DNA of 64,000 bases from positions 248,001-312,000 of the forward strand of contig CCMQ01000003.1 of NCBI GenBank assembly GCA_000751835.1, given 5' to 3'. Positions 43,161 to 51,713 of the stretch are shown one piece after another; position 1 is the first letter of the stretch, and each line of letters opens with the position of its first letter. The position numbers were made by a program, and so were the translations under genes. The notes beneath the pieces are model-generated. The model was given only the letters and a program-made list of their open reading frames with translations. It ran no database searches and was not told the DNA's origin. Source of the stretch: Necropsobacter rosorum (lineage in GTDB: Bacteria; Pseudomonadota; Gammaproteobacteria; Enterobacterales; Pasteurellaceae).

Positions 43161-44048
43161 ATGACAATCACTCTTCTCGACGGCGGTATGAGCCGTGAAT
43201 TAATGCGCCTTAACGCCCCTTTCCGCCAACCGGAATGGTCGGCGCTGGCGCTGTATGAACAACCCGATGCGGTGCAGCGGGTACACGAAAACTTTATCGC
43301 CACCGGCGCGCAAGTCATCACCACCAACAGCTATGCGGTGGTGCCGTTTCATATCGGCGACCGGCGCTTTCATGCCGACGGCAAAACCCTCGCCGATCTG
43401 GCCGGTCGTCTGGCGAAAAGTGCGGTGCAAAAAAGCGGTAAAGCGGTGAAAATTGCCGGCTCGCTGCCGCCGCTGTTCGGCTCTTACCGTCCGGATCTGT
43501 TCCGTCCGGGACAGGTTAAATCCATCGCTCAACCGCTGATTGATGGGCTTGCGCCCTATGTTGATCTGTGGCTGTGCGAAACCCAAAGCAGCATTATCGA
43601 GCCGCAATCCATCAAACCGTTATTGCCGGATAACCGCCCGTTGTGGGTGTCCTTTACCTTAAAAGACGACGAACCGACGCCAACGCCGCAGCTGCGTTCG
43701 GGCGAAACGGTGCAAAGTGCGGTGCAAAAAATGACGGAATTGAGCGTTGATGCCATTTTGTTCAATTGCTGCCAGCCGGAAGTGATCGGACAGGCATTGC
43801 AGATCACTCGACAAACGCTGCAACGCTTAAACGCCGGACAAATCCGCACCGGCGCCTATGCCAATGCCTTTGCTCCGCAACAGAACAATAGCGCCAATGA
43901 CGGCTTGGATGAGGTGCGTAAAGATCTTGACCCGCAGGCTTACCTGAACTGGGCGCAGCAATGGGTGCAGGCGGGCGCCGGCATTATCGGCGGTTGCTGC
44001 GGCATCGGGCTTGAACACATCAAAATGCTCAGCGAAAATCTGCGATAG
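43161..44048 (+). CDS. mmuM: Homocysteine S-methyltransferase family protein (MmuM-like)
   Basis: Transfers a methyl group, in MmuM from S-methylmethionine, to homocysteine. 295 residues, TIM barrel: LLDGGMSREL at the start, TTNSY near 55, ILFNCCQPEV and C-terminal GIIGGCCGIG supply the three zinc cysteines. ATG at 43161 begins the conserved region; the frame runs upstream to overlap ychF. Donor specificity is not proven. The following permease gene is 8 bases away. Confidence 0.85.
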   Translation: MTITLLDGGMSRELMRLNAPFRQPEWSALALYEQPDAVQRVHENFIATGAQVITTNSYAVVPFHIGDRRFHADGKTLADLAGRLAKSAVQKSGKAVKIAGSLPPLFGSYRPDLFRPGQVKSIAQPLIDGLAPYVDLWLCETQSSIIEPQSIKPLLPDNRPLWVSFTLKDDEPTPTPQLRSGETVQSAVQKMTELSVDAILFNCCQPEVIGQALQITRQTLQRLNAGQIRTGAYANAFAPQQNNSANDGLDEVRKDLDPQAYLNWAQQWVQAGAGIIGGCCGIGLEHIKMLSENLR

Positions 44049-44056
44049 GAGCGAAA

Positions 44057-45466
44057 ATGTCGAACAAAAAAATCGGTTTAATGTCGCTGACGGCGCTGGT
44101 ATTAAGTTCCATGATCGGCTCCGGTATTTTCAGTCTGCCGCAGAATATGGCCGCTGTCGCCGGTGCGCAAGCCTTGCTGATCGGCTGGCTGATTACCGGC
44201 GTCGGGATTATTTTTCTCGGTCTGTCATTTTTCTATATTTCCCGTTTAAAACCGGAACTGGACGGCGGCATTTATACCTATGCACGCGAAGGATTCGGCA
44301 ATTTGCTGGGCTTTATCTCCGCATGGGGCTACTGGCTGTGTGCCACTATCGGCATTGTCGGCTATCTGGTGGTGGCATTCGAAGGAATCGGCACCTTTAC
44401 CGACAGCGAACAGTTCGTCTTATTCGGGCAGGGCAATACGATCGCCGCCTTTCTCGGCGCTTCGCTGATCTTATGGCTGGTACACGGCTTAATTGCGCGC
44501 GGAATTAAAGAAGCCGCCGCCGTCAATCTGATCGCCACGGCGGTTAAGGTGTTTCCGCTACTGTTATTTATTGTGCTGGCGCTGTACTTTTTTTCACCGC
44601 AAACCTTCACCCAGGATATGCCGGGCGCCGCGTTAAATGTGCCGGTTAGCGATCAGGTTAAACATACGATGCTGATCACGTTGTGGGTGTTTACCGGGGT
44701 GGAAGGCGCCGCCGTGCTGTCCGCCCATGCGAAAAAAAGAAGCGATGTGGGGCTGGCCACCGTACTGGGGATTATCATCGCCTTAGTGCTGTATATCGCA
44801 ATTACCGTGCTGTCGCTCGGCATAATGCCGCGCGAGGTGATCGCCGGTATGTCGAATCCGTCCATGGCAGGCTTATTAAACGGCATGATCGGCCCACTCG
44901 GCAAAGTAATTATCACCTTTTGTCTGATCGTCTCCGTGCTGGCGTCTTATATCAGCTGGACCATGTACTGCGCCGAAGTGCCGTATCGCGGCGCCAGAAA
45001 CGGCGCCTTTCCGCAGATTCTGAATAAACTCAACCGCAACGATGTGCCGATTAACGCATTATGGTTCACCGGCTTAGTGGTGCAGTTTTGTCTGCTGCTG
45101 GTATTGTTGACCGGAAAAAGCTATGAAACCCTGCTGTTGATTTCCACCTCCATGATTCTGGTGCCTTATTTATTAATCGGCGCATACCTGCTTAAACTCG
45201 CCATCCAACACCATGCCGCCTGGTATATCAAACTCACCGGTTTTATGGCGACCTTATACGGCTTGTGGATTTTATACGCGGCGGGGCTGCAATATTTGCT
45301 GCTGTCCGCAGTGCTTTATGTGCCGGGCATTGCGCTGTTTTTGTATTCCGACTATCAGTCGCACGGCCGGATAACACTGCGCGGGTTTGAAAAACTCATC
45401 CTCGCTTTTATTGCGGCGCTATTCTGTTATGCGCTGTACCGCTTACCGGAATTACTGGCGGCCTGA
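44057..45466 (+). CDS. APC-superfamily amino-acid antiporter, ArcD/YdgI-like
   Basis: 469 residues, about twelve membrane segments. GLMSLTALVLSSMIGSGIFSLPQNMA at the start and LDGGIYTYAREGFGNLLGF are very close to E. coli YdgI and to arginine/ornithine antiporters (basic amino acid/polyamine APA family). Its gene is 8 bases behind the homocysteine methyltransferase, a position held by the S-methylmethionine permease in E. coli mmuPM. Substrate is therefore uncertain between basic amino acids (family) and a methionine derivative (context). Confidence 0.82.
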   Translation: MSNKKIGLMSLTALVLSSMIGSGIFSLPQNMAAVAGAQALLIGWLITGVGIIFLGLSFFYISRLKPELDGGIYTYAREGFGNLLGFISAWGYWLCATIGIVGYLVVAFEGIGTFTDSEQFVLFGQGNTIAAFLGASLILWLVHGLIARGIKEAAAVNLIATAVKVFPLLLFIVLALYFFSPQTFTQDMPGAALNVPVSDQVKHTMLITLWVFTGVEGAAVLSAHAKKRSDVGLATVLGIIIALVLYIAITVLSLGIMPREVIAGMSNPSMAGLLNGMIGPLGKVIITFCLIVSVLASYISWTMYCAEVPYRGARNGAFPQILNKLNRNDVPINALWFTGLVVQFCLLLVLLTGKSYETLLLISTSMILVPYLLIGAYLLKLAIQHHAAWYIKLTGFMATLYGLWILYAAGLQYLLLSAVLYVPGIALFLYSDYQSHGRITLRGFEKLILAFIAALFCYALYRLPELLAA

Positions 45467-45483
45467 GCGCCGGATAAACGGCA

Positions 45484-45533
45484 AAAAGTGCGGTCAAAAA
45501 ACCGGTATTTTTTCGACCGCACTTTTCCTTTTT
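45484..45533 (+). terminator. Terminator built from two uptake signals after the APC gene
   Basis: AAAAGTGCGGTC and GACCGCACTTTT pair (12 bp), then CCTTTTT. Confidence 0.82.
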
Positions 45534-45549
45534 AGGCAACCGTTTGCTT
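45534..45549 (+). promoter_or_regulatory. PurR operator of the NCS2 permease gene
   Basis: AGGCAACCGTTTGCTT matches the PurR consensus ANGCAANCGNTTNCNT at all fixed positions, 54 bases upstream of the start codon. Confidence 0.8.
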
Positions 45550-45602
45550 AAGGCGGAAATTACAGTATAATTCGCCATCTTTTTATCATCTCAAGGGAAA
45601 TT

Positions 45603-46931
45603 ATGAACACGAACCTGCTTTATTCCGTCGAGGACAAACCGCCGTTTGGCTTAAGTCTGTTATTGGCCGCTCAGCATTTATTAGCCGCACTGGGCGGTAT
45701 TATCGCGGTGCCTTTGGTAATCGGCAATGTGCTGCAATTGCCGACCGAGGATACGATTACGCTGGTCAACGCCGCGCTGCTGATCTCCGGTGTGGTGACC
45801 ATGATTCAATGCCGCGGTCTGGGGCCTGTCGGTATCCGCCTGCCGAGCGTCATGGGCACCAGTTTCACCTTTGTGGCGGCGGCGCTGGCGATCGGGTTCA
45901 GCGAATCCGGCGTGGCGGGCATTCTCGGCGCCTCGTTGGTCGGTTCGCTGGTCATGATTATCGGCAGTTTTTTCATGCCCTATATCCGCAAACTGTTTCC
46001 GCCGGTGGTTACCGGCACCGTCGTGATGATGATCGGGCTGAGCCTGATTCCGGTGGCGGTGGATTGGTTTGCCGGCGGTCAGCGCGGTGATGCCAATTAC
46101 GCCACGCCGGAAAATCTGATGATGGCAAGTTTCGTGCTGGTGATCGTAGTGATTCTGGTGCAATGGGGCAAAGGCATTTTCTCGGCAGCGGCAATCGTTA
46201 TCGGCATGCTGACCGGTTATATCGTCGCGCTGGCATTAGGCTGGGTCAGTTTTGACGGCGTCAAAAACGCTCAAACTTTCGCCCTTCCTCAACCGCTGCA
46301 TTTCGGTCTGGAATTCCCTGTTGCCGGCATTATCGGTATGTCCATCGCTTATCTGGTGACGATTGTCGAATCCAGCGGCAATTTCTTAGCGCTGGGCAAC
46401 GCCACTAAAACCGAAATTACCGGTAAACATCTGCGCGGCGGCGTGCTGTGCGACGGCTTGGGTTCGGCGCTGGCGGCGATTATGTCCACCACGCCTTTTT
46501 CGTCGTTCTCGCAAAATATCGGCGTCATTTCCTTAACCGGCGTGGCCAGCCGTTATGTCGTTACCATCACCGGCGCACTGCTGGCGCTGGCCGGTCTGTT
46601 TCCGGTTTTCGGCGCCCTTATCGTGTCCATTCCGCTGCCGGTGTTGGGCGGCGCCGGGTTAATGATGTTCGCCATGATTATCGCGGCGGGCATTCAGATG
46701 CTGGACAGCATTGAGCGCAGCAAACGCAACGGCTTGATTATCGCCATTTCCATCGGCTGCGGTCTGGCGGTGACTACCCGCCCGGAACTGCTGGATAAAT
46801 TACCGCACTTTTTCAAAGAAGTGCTGGGCTCCGGGATCACCGTCGGCTCATTATTGGCGTTGATTTTGAACCTGATCCTGCCGCAGGATAAACCGGCCAA
46901 AAACGCGCCGTCAATCACCACAGCAGAGTAA
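45603..46931 (+). CDS. NCS2 family nucleobase:cation symporter, probable purine/xanthine permease
   Basis: 442 residues, about 12-14 membrane segments; [20 protein letters not shown], the GTSFTF motif, VVTGTVVMMIGLSLIPVA and ESSGNFLALG are NCS2 signatures, the last around the substrate-binding glutamate. It resembles the xanthine/urate branch (XanP/XanQ/UacT) more than UraA. The PurR site upstream supports a purine substrate. Single-gene unit; AAGGGAAA ribosome site. Confidence 0.85.
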   Translation: MNTNLLYSVEDKPPFGLSLLLAAQHLLAALGGIIAVPLVIGNVLQLPTEDTITLVNAALLISGVVTMIQCRGLGPVGIRLPSVMGTSFTFVAAALAIGFSESGVAGILGASLVGSLVMIIGSFFMPYIRKLFPPVVTGTVVMMIGLSLIPVAVDWFAGGQRGDANYATPENLMMASFVLVIVVILVQWGKGIFSAAAIVIGMLTGYIVALALGWVSFDGVKNAQTFALPQPLHFGLEFPVAGIIGMSIAYLVTIVESSGNFLALGNATKTEITGKHLRGGVLCDGLGSALAAIMSTTPFSSFSQNIGVISLTGVASRYVVTITGALLALAGLFPVFGALIVSIPLPVLGGAGLMMFAMIIAAGIQMLDSIERSKRNGLIIAISIGCGLAVTTRPELLDKLPHFFKEVLGSGITVGSLLALILNLILPQDKPAKNAPSITTAE

Positions 46932-46984
46932 TAGCTTCAGCTGCCGCCTGACAAGGGTGAAAAGTGCAGTCAAAAAACACGCAT

Positions 46985-47025
46985 AAATCCGCCACGGTGC
47001 ATTTTGGCAACGGTGCGGATTTTTG
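46985..47025 (+). terminator. Hairpin between the permease gene and yjdM
   Basis: AAATCCGC and GCGGATTT pair over a long loop and are followed by TT; overlaps the yjdM promoter. A one-mismatch uptake signal (AAGTGCAGT) lies just upstream. Confidence 0.5.
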
Positions 47026-47032
47026 CTATACT
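47004..47032 (+). promoter_or_regulatory. Sigma-70 promoter of yjdM
   Basis: TTGGCA, 17-base spacer, TATACT; the -10 ends 32 bases before the start codon. Confidence 0.75.
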
Positions 47033-47064
47033 GCGCCGTCAATGTTATCAGCGAGGAAAAAACC

Positions 47065-47397
47065 ATGGAACCGATGCCGAATTGTCCGCAATGTCGCGGC
47101 GAATATGTTTATCACGACGGGCTGAATTTTGTCTGCCCGGACTGCGCGCACGAATGGTCGGGCGATGAACCCGCCGCGGAGCAAGAAAAAATCGTGAAAG
47201 ACAGCAACGGCAATGTACTGAACGACGGCGATGCGGTGATTCTGATCAAGGATTTAAAGGTGAAAGGCTCTTCAATTGTGCTGAAAAAAGGCACGAAAGT
47301 TAAAAGCATCCGTTTGGTGGACGGCGATCATGATGTGGATTGCAAAATCGACGGACAGAGTTTTTCATTAAAATCCGAATTTCTGAAAAAAGCCTAA
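47065..47397 (+). CDS. yjdM: PhnA/YjdM family zinc-ribbon protein
   Basis: 110 residues: N-terminal zinc ribbon C7-x2-C10 and C24-x2-C27, then a conserved domain with [27 protein letters not shown]. coli YjdM (PhnA) was once linked to phosphonate use, but its function is unknown. ATG at 47065 after GCGAGGAAAA is chosen; a longer frame lacks conservation. Confidence 0.93.
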   Translation: MEPMPNCPQCRGEYVYHDGLNFVCPDCAHEWSGDEPAAEQEKIVKDSNGNVLNDGDAVILIKDLKVKGSSIVLKKGTKVKSIRLVDGDHDVDCKIDGQSFSLKSEFLKKA

Positions 47398-47444
47398 ATC
47401 CGAGTTTACCGCCAATGCCGGCCTTGGTGCCGGCATCGTCGCAT

Positions 47445-48086
47445 TTAACAGCCGCCGGCGTCGGCTAACGATAAACAGGCATCCGCCAGCGTTGCGCTGA
47501 AATGCACATCGTGAGAGGCAATTAGCATCGGCAGCTGCAAGTCGCGCAAAAGTGCGGTCAGTTTGGCGATATTTTTTGCATCCAGCCCGTTGGTGGGTTC
47601 ATCCAGCAATAACACCCGCGGCTGCATCGCCAGCACCCCCGCCAGCGCAGTAAAATTCTGTTCGCCGCCGGACAAGGTATTTACCGAACGATCTTTCAAG
47701 CCGAGGATATTCAGGCGCTCCAACTGCTGCAATGCGCGTTGATATGCCTGCGCTTTGTCCAGCCCCTGATTCAGCGGCCCGAACGCCACATCGTCCAGCA
47801 CCGTCGGGCCGAACAGTTGATCGCCCGCATGCTGAAAACAAATGCCCACCTCCCCGCGCAGCGGCACGAAATCCGCTTCCTGCCGGCAGGTACGGCCGAA
47901 CCAGCAAATCTCGCCCTGCCGATGCGGCACAAATCCCAACAGACTGTGCAGCAAAGTGGATTTACCGCTGCCGATATCGCCCTGTAAAAACAGGCGCTGC
48001 CCCGCCGGCAGCACAAAAGAAAGGTTATCAATAATCACGCGCTGACCGCGGGTGAGCCGTAGCTGTCTGACTTCAAGGACATTCAT
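47445..48086 (-). CDS. nikO: Nickel ECF transporter ATPase NikO
   Basis: ABC ATPase of 213 residues: Walker A GDIGSGKST (36-44), Q-loop ICFQHAGDQLFGPTV, signature LSGGEQN, Walker B VLLLDEPTNGLD, and H in IASHDVHF. Shorter than usual ECF ATPases (about 270) because it ends soon after the H-loop. Overlaps nikQ by 4 bases. Drives metal uptake with NikMQ; the family cannot distinguish nickel from cobalt alone, but NikK/NikL and hydrogenase genes favour nickel. Confidence 0.9.
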   Translation of the reverse strand: MNVLEVRQLRLTRGQRVIIDNLSFVLPAGQRLFLQGDIGSGKSTLLHSLLGFVPHRQGEICWFGRTCRQEADFVPLRGEVGICFQHAGDQLFGPTVLDDVAFGPLNQGLDKAQAYQRALQQLERLNILGLKDRSVNTLSGGEQNFTALAGVLAMQPRVLLLDEPTNGLDAKNIAKLTALLRDLQLPMLIASHDVHFSATLADACLSLADAGGC

Positions 48087-48730
48087 GGGGATTTATCCTG
48101 CGTTTTTTGCCCATCATGCAGTTGAAAACCGCGTGCTTTCAGCGCCATTTCCGTTTTTTCCGCCTTAACCAACGCATGAATTAATAATAAGGCGACGCGC
48201 TGTGCCGCCAGAAAAAGCGTTCTGCCGTTAAATTTCGCCCGGTATCCGCGCGCACGCATCGCCATATCCATGCTTTTATGCACCTCACTCAGCACTGCGA
48301 TATAGCGCACGGTCAGCACAAACAGATGCCGCAGTTTGGCCGGCAGCGGCAAGCGGTACAGCGCTTGCAGTAAACGGCTTTCGTTCATATCGATTAACAG
48401 CAGTCGGGTCGAGCCCAGAATCAGGTTGAGGCGCAGAGTAATCAGCAGCGCCAGCTCAATTCCCGCCGGATTTGCAACTATGCCCTGCGCACCCAGCCGC
48501 CAGCTTAAGGTCAGCCAGATAAACAGCGTGAACAGATTCAGTTTCAGCCAGTGTCGGCAATAGCGCGCCGGCGATTTTCCATTTACCGCCAGCGCAATAA
48601 ACAGCCCGCCGAACACCGCCAGATTCAACCCGCCAAGCGTGGGAATATGCGTCATGGCGCTGACCGTCAGCCCCCACAAAAACACATAAATCAGCCGTAA
48701 GTGCGGTTGAAAAATAACGAGAATCTTCAT
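48083..48730 (-). CDS. nikQ: Nickel ECF transporter transmembrane subunit NikQ
   Basis: 215-residue CbiQ-type T component, with about five hydrophobic segments and the coupling-helix motif AMRARGYRAKF plus a second MALKARGFQ near the C-terminus, which transmit ATPase motion. Overlaps nikM by 4 bases and nikO by 4 bases, so the three are translationally coupled. Confidence 0.9.
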   Translation of the reverse strand: MKILVIFQPHLRLIYVFLWGLTVSAMTHIPTLGGLNLAVFGGLFIALAVNGKSPARYCRHWLKLNLFTLFIWLTLSWRLGAQGIVANPAGIELALLITLRLNLILGSTRLLLIDMNESRLLQALYRLPLPAKLRHLFVLTVRYIAVLSEVHKSMDMAMRARGYRAKFNGRTLFLAAQRVALLLIHALVKAEKTEMALKARGFQLHDGQKTQDKSP

Positions 48731-49338
48731 TTCACCGCACTGAGCACCGCCGGATACATTTTGTTCAATAACAAAATCACCCCCACGCTGACGATACTGT
48801 CAATAATAAACACCGGAATATGCGATATTATCAGCAGCATGATCAAATCGGCATATTCCCTGCCGCCGTCCAGCGCCAGCACCCCTGAGGCCAGCAACGC
48901 CGCCCCGCCCACGCCGATAACGCCGGCGCCGATACCCGCTGCGATCTGCATGCGGCGCGAATTATCTCGCTCAAGCCGCGTTGCGAACAGCCAATGCACG
49001 GCAAGCGCCGGCAACGCCATCACACATAAATTCACGCCTAACACGGCAAATCCGCCGAAGGAAAACAACAGCGCCTGCAACACCAGCGCGATTAAAAAAG
49101 CGGGAAACACCGCCCAGCCGAGAAACAAGCCCGCCATGCCGTTTAAGATCAAATGTACGCTGCCGATCCCAACCGGTACATGAATCGTGCCGGCGACAAA
49201 AAAGGCGGCGGCAAACAGCGCAGTCAGCGGCAAACGCGGCGAATCAAGACGCCGCAGGCCGATCATCACGCCAAGTAATGCGACGGCGGCAGCACCGAGC
49301 AATACCGGCGTATGCAGCACGCCTTCCGATAAATGCAT
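48727..49338 (-). CDS. nikM: Nickel ECF transporter substrate-specific subunit NikM
   Basis: 203 residues, CbiM-like S component with about six membrane segments. It begins MHLSEGVLHTP; the N-terminal Met-His2 is the metal-binding hallmark of NikM/CbiM, and TIHVPVGIGSVHLILNG contains further histidines. Single-base gap from nikL. Confidence 0.92.
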   Translation of the reverse strand: MHLSEGVLHTPVLLGAAAVALLGVMIGLRRLDSPRLPLTALFAAAFFVAGTIHVPVGIGSVHLILNGMAGLFLGWAVFPAFLIALVLQALLFSFGGFAVLGVNLCVMALPALAVHWLFATRLERDNSRRMQIAAGIGAGVIGVGGAALLASGVLALDGGREYADLIMLLIISHIPVFIIDSIVSVGVILLLNKMYPAVLSAVK

Positions 49339-49339
49339 C

Positions 49340-49837
49340 TTAGTTTCCCTTAGCCTGCGATTTACGCGTCAACTTCGCCGCGCGGGCCAGCGCCCACAAG
49401 CCGACAATGCCCACAATATAACCGATGCCGCCGAGAATATCGTGCAAATACATTTTGTCTTTCAGCTTCGCAATATCCTCGCGCACCAGCATCAGCGCAT
49501 TATCGCCGGAATTTGCCGTCTGCGGCGCGATTCTGTCGGCGACCACGGCGGCTTTATGCCCTTCTTCGCCTTCCACCACCACTTTAACGCCACCTTCGGC
49601 ACTGAGCGGATAGGCAAAGCGCCCTTCGCCGTCCGTTTTGCCTTCAAGAACCGGCGCTGCCTGCCCTGAGTGAAAAACCGCCAGATAGGTTTCCGCGGCG
49701 GGGGTCATATCCGAATAATAGGCCTTACCGGAAACCGTGCGCCCGTCATACTGGGCGAACAGATACAGGCTGTGCGCCAATGCCGGTTGGGCGCCAAACC
49801 ATGCGAAAAGTGCGGTTAAAAATGCAACGGTTTTCAT
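49340..49837 (-). CDS. nikL: Nickel transporter accessory protein NikL
   Basis: 165 residues: signal peptide (1-21, ending ALA), a periplasmic beta-rich domain resembling a prealbumin-like fold (GKTDGEGRFAYPLSAEGGVKVVVEG) and a C-terminal membrane helix (about 133-152) before a basic tail. Matches NikL of nikKLMQO systems, which supports NikM. Its first base overlaps the end of nikK. Confidence 0.85.
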   Translation of the reverse strand: MKTVAFLTALFAWFGAQPALAHSLYLFAQYDGRTVSGKAYYSDMTPAAETYLAVFHSGQAAPVLEGKTDGEGRFAYPLSAEGGVKVVVEGEEGHKAAVVADRIAPQTANSGDNALMLVREDIAKLKDKMYLHDILGGIGYIVGIVGLWALARAAKLTRKSQAKGN

Positions 49838-50520
49838 TATTTCACATCAAAGGTCAGCATATATTCGACACTGCGTTCGGTATAGTCGGGATTTTCTTCC
49901 ACCGGCTCGTCGAATTCCGCCCACACTTTGTTATAACCGGCTTTCGGAGTAAACTGCGCCATGCCTTGTTCATTGGTCAGATTAAACGGATGATCTTCGC
50001 CCAAGCCCACTTTCACGCCGTGCGCCGGTTTGCCTTTCACCAGCACCAGAATATCCAGCGGCTGACCGGCTTTCGGTTCGCTTTGCGGGATCAGTTCGTA
50101 ATCCATATTATGCGCCTTATCGGCCTGTTCATCCCAGCGCAGAATCGCTTTGCCGAATTTCAGCGGATTAATGCTCAGCACCGCGCCCGGCGCCTGCCGT
50201 TTGGTTTTTTCCACATATTTGCCGTTCGCCAGCTTCGACCAGACGCCGTTATCAAACCGGACGAACACTATCGCCGCATCCGGCGCGGCAAAATGCGCCT
50301 CGCCCTGTTTAAAACTCACCTCGGCGTCATGCAGCCCGCCTTTGGCATCCAGCAGGCGCACCGCTTTCAGCTTGCTTTGCGGATAACTTTCGGTTTCCTC
50401 ATGACCGAATTTCACCACATACTGCCCCGGTTCGCCCTGCACCGGTTCCAGCCACACATTATGCGCGTTCGCCAGCGCGGCGGTAAAAAGTGCGGTTAAA
50501 AATAACGCTGTTTTTTTCAT
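49837..50520 (-). CDS. nikK: Nickel transporter accessory protein NikK (DUF4198)
   Basis: 227 residues with signal peptide (1-19) and mature N-terminus HNVWLEP, a histidine that may bind metal. The DUF4198 sequence (YVVKFGHEETESYP, LVKGKPAHGVKVGLG, GMAQFTPKAGYNKVWAEF) is that of NikK, a predicted periplasmic nickel-binding or feeding component. First gene of nikKLMQO, read from the MerR-type promoter shared with nimR. Confidence 0.85.
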   Translation of the reverse strand: MKKTALFLTALFTAALANAHNVWLEPVQGEPGQYVVKFGHEETESYPQSKLKAVRLLDAKGGLHDAEVSFKQGEAHFAAPDAAIVFVRFDNGVWSKLANGKYVEKTKRQAPGAVLSINPLKFGKAILRWDEQADKAHNMDYELIPQSEPKAGQPLDILVLVKGKPAHGVKVGLGEDHPFNLTNEQGMAQFTPKAGYNKVWAEFDEPVEENPDYTERSVEYMLTFDVK

Positions 50521-50552
50521 GCTAAGTTCTCCTTTTTTATTTTGTGGGTATT

Positions 50553-50583
50553 ATGATAAAGTATGAAGTCACTTCAGGGTCAA
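50553..50583 (-). promoter_or_regulatory. MerR-type operator-promoter of nikKLMQO
   Basis: On the minus strand TTGACC, a 19-base spacer and TATCAT; the spacer holds the palindrome GAAGTGACTTC (50565-50575). A 19-bp spacer with a central dyad is the classic MerR-activated architecture, and the regulator gene is divergent from it. Confidence 0.85.
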
Positions 50584-50600
50584 GTATGATTTAACAAAAA

Positions 50601-51014
50601 ATGAAAATCGGTCAGTTAGCCGACGCCGTCGGCTGTACGGTGGAAACCGTGCGTTTTTACGAAAAACAGGGGTTAATCGAACCGGCGGAGCGAAGCAGCG
50701 GCAATTTTCGTATTTATACGGAAGAACATTTGAAGCGGCTGTCTTTTATTTGCTATTGCCGCAGTCTGGACATTTCGCTGAAAGAAATCAAAATGCTGCT
50801 TAACCCGCAGCACGCCAGCCAAGCACAGGAACGGGAAATCAATGCGCTGCTGGACCGGCATATCCGGCAAATAGCAAAACGGATTCACGAATTGGATCAC
50901 CTGAGAATTCAGCTGATTCAGCTGAAAGGCAAATGCCGCCATTTCGAACAGGACAACGATTTAATGAACACCCTGCTGCAACACAGCGGCGTTAATTTTG
51001 TGCGGTTAAAATAA
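50601..51014 (+). CDS. nimR: MerR family regulator NimR (nickel transporter activator)
   Basis: 137 residues: N-terminal winged helix (KIGQLADAVGCTVETVRFYEK), dimerisation coiled coil (about 75-112) and a short C-terminal loop with C112 and H114. Cysteines at 12, 51, 53 and 112. Position opposite nikKLMQO matches H. influenzae NimR, which activates nickel uptake. The ribosome site before the ATG is weak. Metal ligands are my reading of conserved residue types, not demonstrated. Confidence 0.85.
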   Translation: MKIGQLADAVGCTVETVRFYEKQGLIEPAERSSGNFRIYTEEHLKRLSFICYCRSLDISLKEIKMLLNPQHASQAQEREINALLDRHIRQIAKRIHELDHLRIQLIQLKGKCRHFEQDNDLMNTLLQHSGVNFVRLK

Positions 51015-51021
51015 CCGCACT

Positions 51022-51711
51022 TTACAACGCCTTCAGCATGGCTAAAACCATCGCTGATGAACGCTGTGCCGCTAAGGGCAGGAATTCTTCAAACGACATA
51101 CCGGCCTTGCCGTCGCCCGCATCGGAAATGGCGCGCACCACCACAAACGGTACGCCGAATGCGTGGCACACCTGTGCGATGGCGGCGGCTTCCATTTCTA
51201 CCGCTACCACTTGCGGGAAATCCGCTTTAATCTGCGCCAAACGCTCACCGCCGTGAATAAAGCTGTCGCCGGAGCAAATCAGCCCGAATTTCACCCGCAG
51301 TCCTTGGCTTTCGGCCGCCTGTGCCGCCAGTGCGGTCAGTTTCGGGTCGGAAACAAACGCCGGCGGGCAGGCAGGCAGTTGGCCTTTGGCATAACCGAAG
51401 GCGGTCACATCGGCATCGTGATAGGCGGTTTCGGTGGAAATCACCACATCGCCCACCTGCAATCCCGTCGCCACACCGCCTGCCGAACCGGTATTGATCA
51501 CCATATCGGGGGCAGCCAGCTGCAATAATGCGGTGGTGCCCATTGCCGCCGCCGTTTTACCGATGCCCGATTGCAGCAATGCCACGGCATTGCCCTGAAT
51601 ATAGCCCTGATAAATCGTACAGCTTGCCACGCGGGTTTCGGTTTTATCCGTCATCAACGCCGATAACAGTTCGACTTCCTGCGCCATAGCGCCGACAATA
51701 CCGATTGTCAT
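51022..51711 (-). CDS. mtnN: 5'-methylthioadenosine/S-adenosylhomocysteine nucleosidase
   Basis: Cleaves adenine from MTA, SAH and 5'-deoxyadenosine, recycling methionine and feeding AI-2 precursors. 229 residues; [16 protein letters not shown] at the start, [18 protein letters not shown] with the ribose-binding EME, and [10 protein letters not shown] with the catalytic aspartate. Two bases after the DsbA-like gene, so in an operon with dsbC-recJ. Confidence 0.97.
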   Translation of the reverse strand: MTIGIVGAMAQEVELLSALMTDKTETRVASCTIYQGYIQGNAVALLQSGIGKTAAAMGTTALLQLAAPDMVINTGSAGGVATGLQVGDVVISTETAYHDADVTAFGYAKGQLPACPPAFVSDPKLTALAAQAAESQGLRVKFGLICSGDSFIHGGERLAQIKADFPQVVAVEMEAAAIAQVCHAFGVPFVVVRAISDAGDGKAGMSFEEFLPLAAQRSSAMVLAMLKAL

Positions 51712-51713
51712 GG

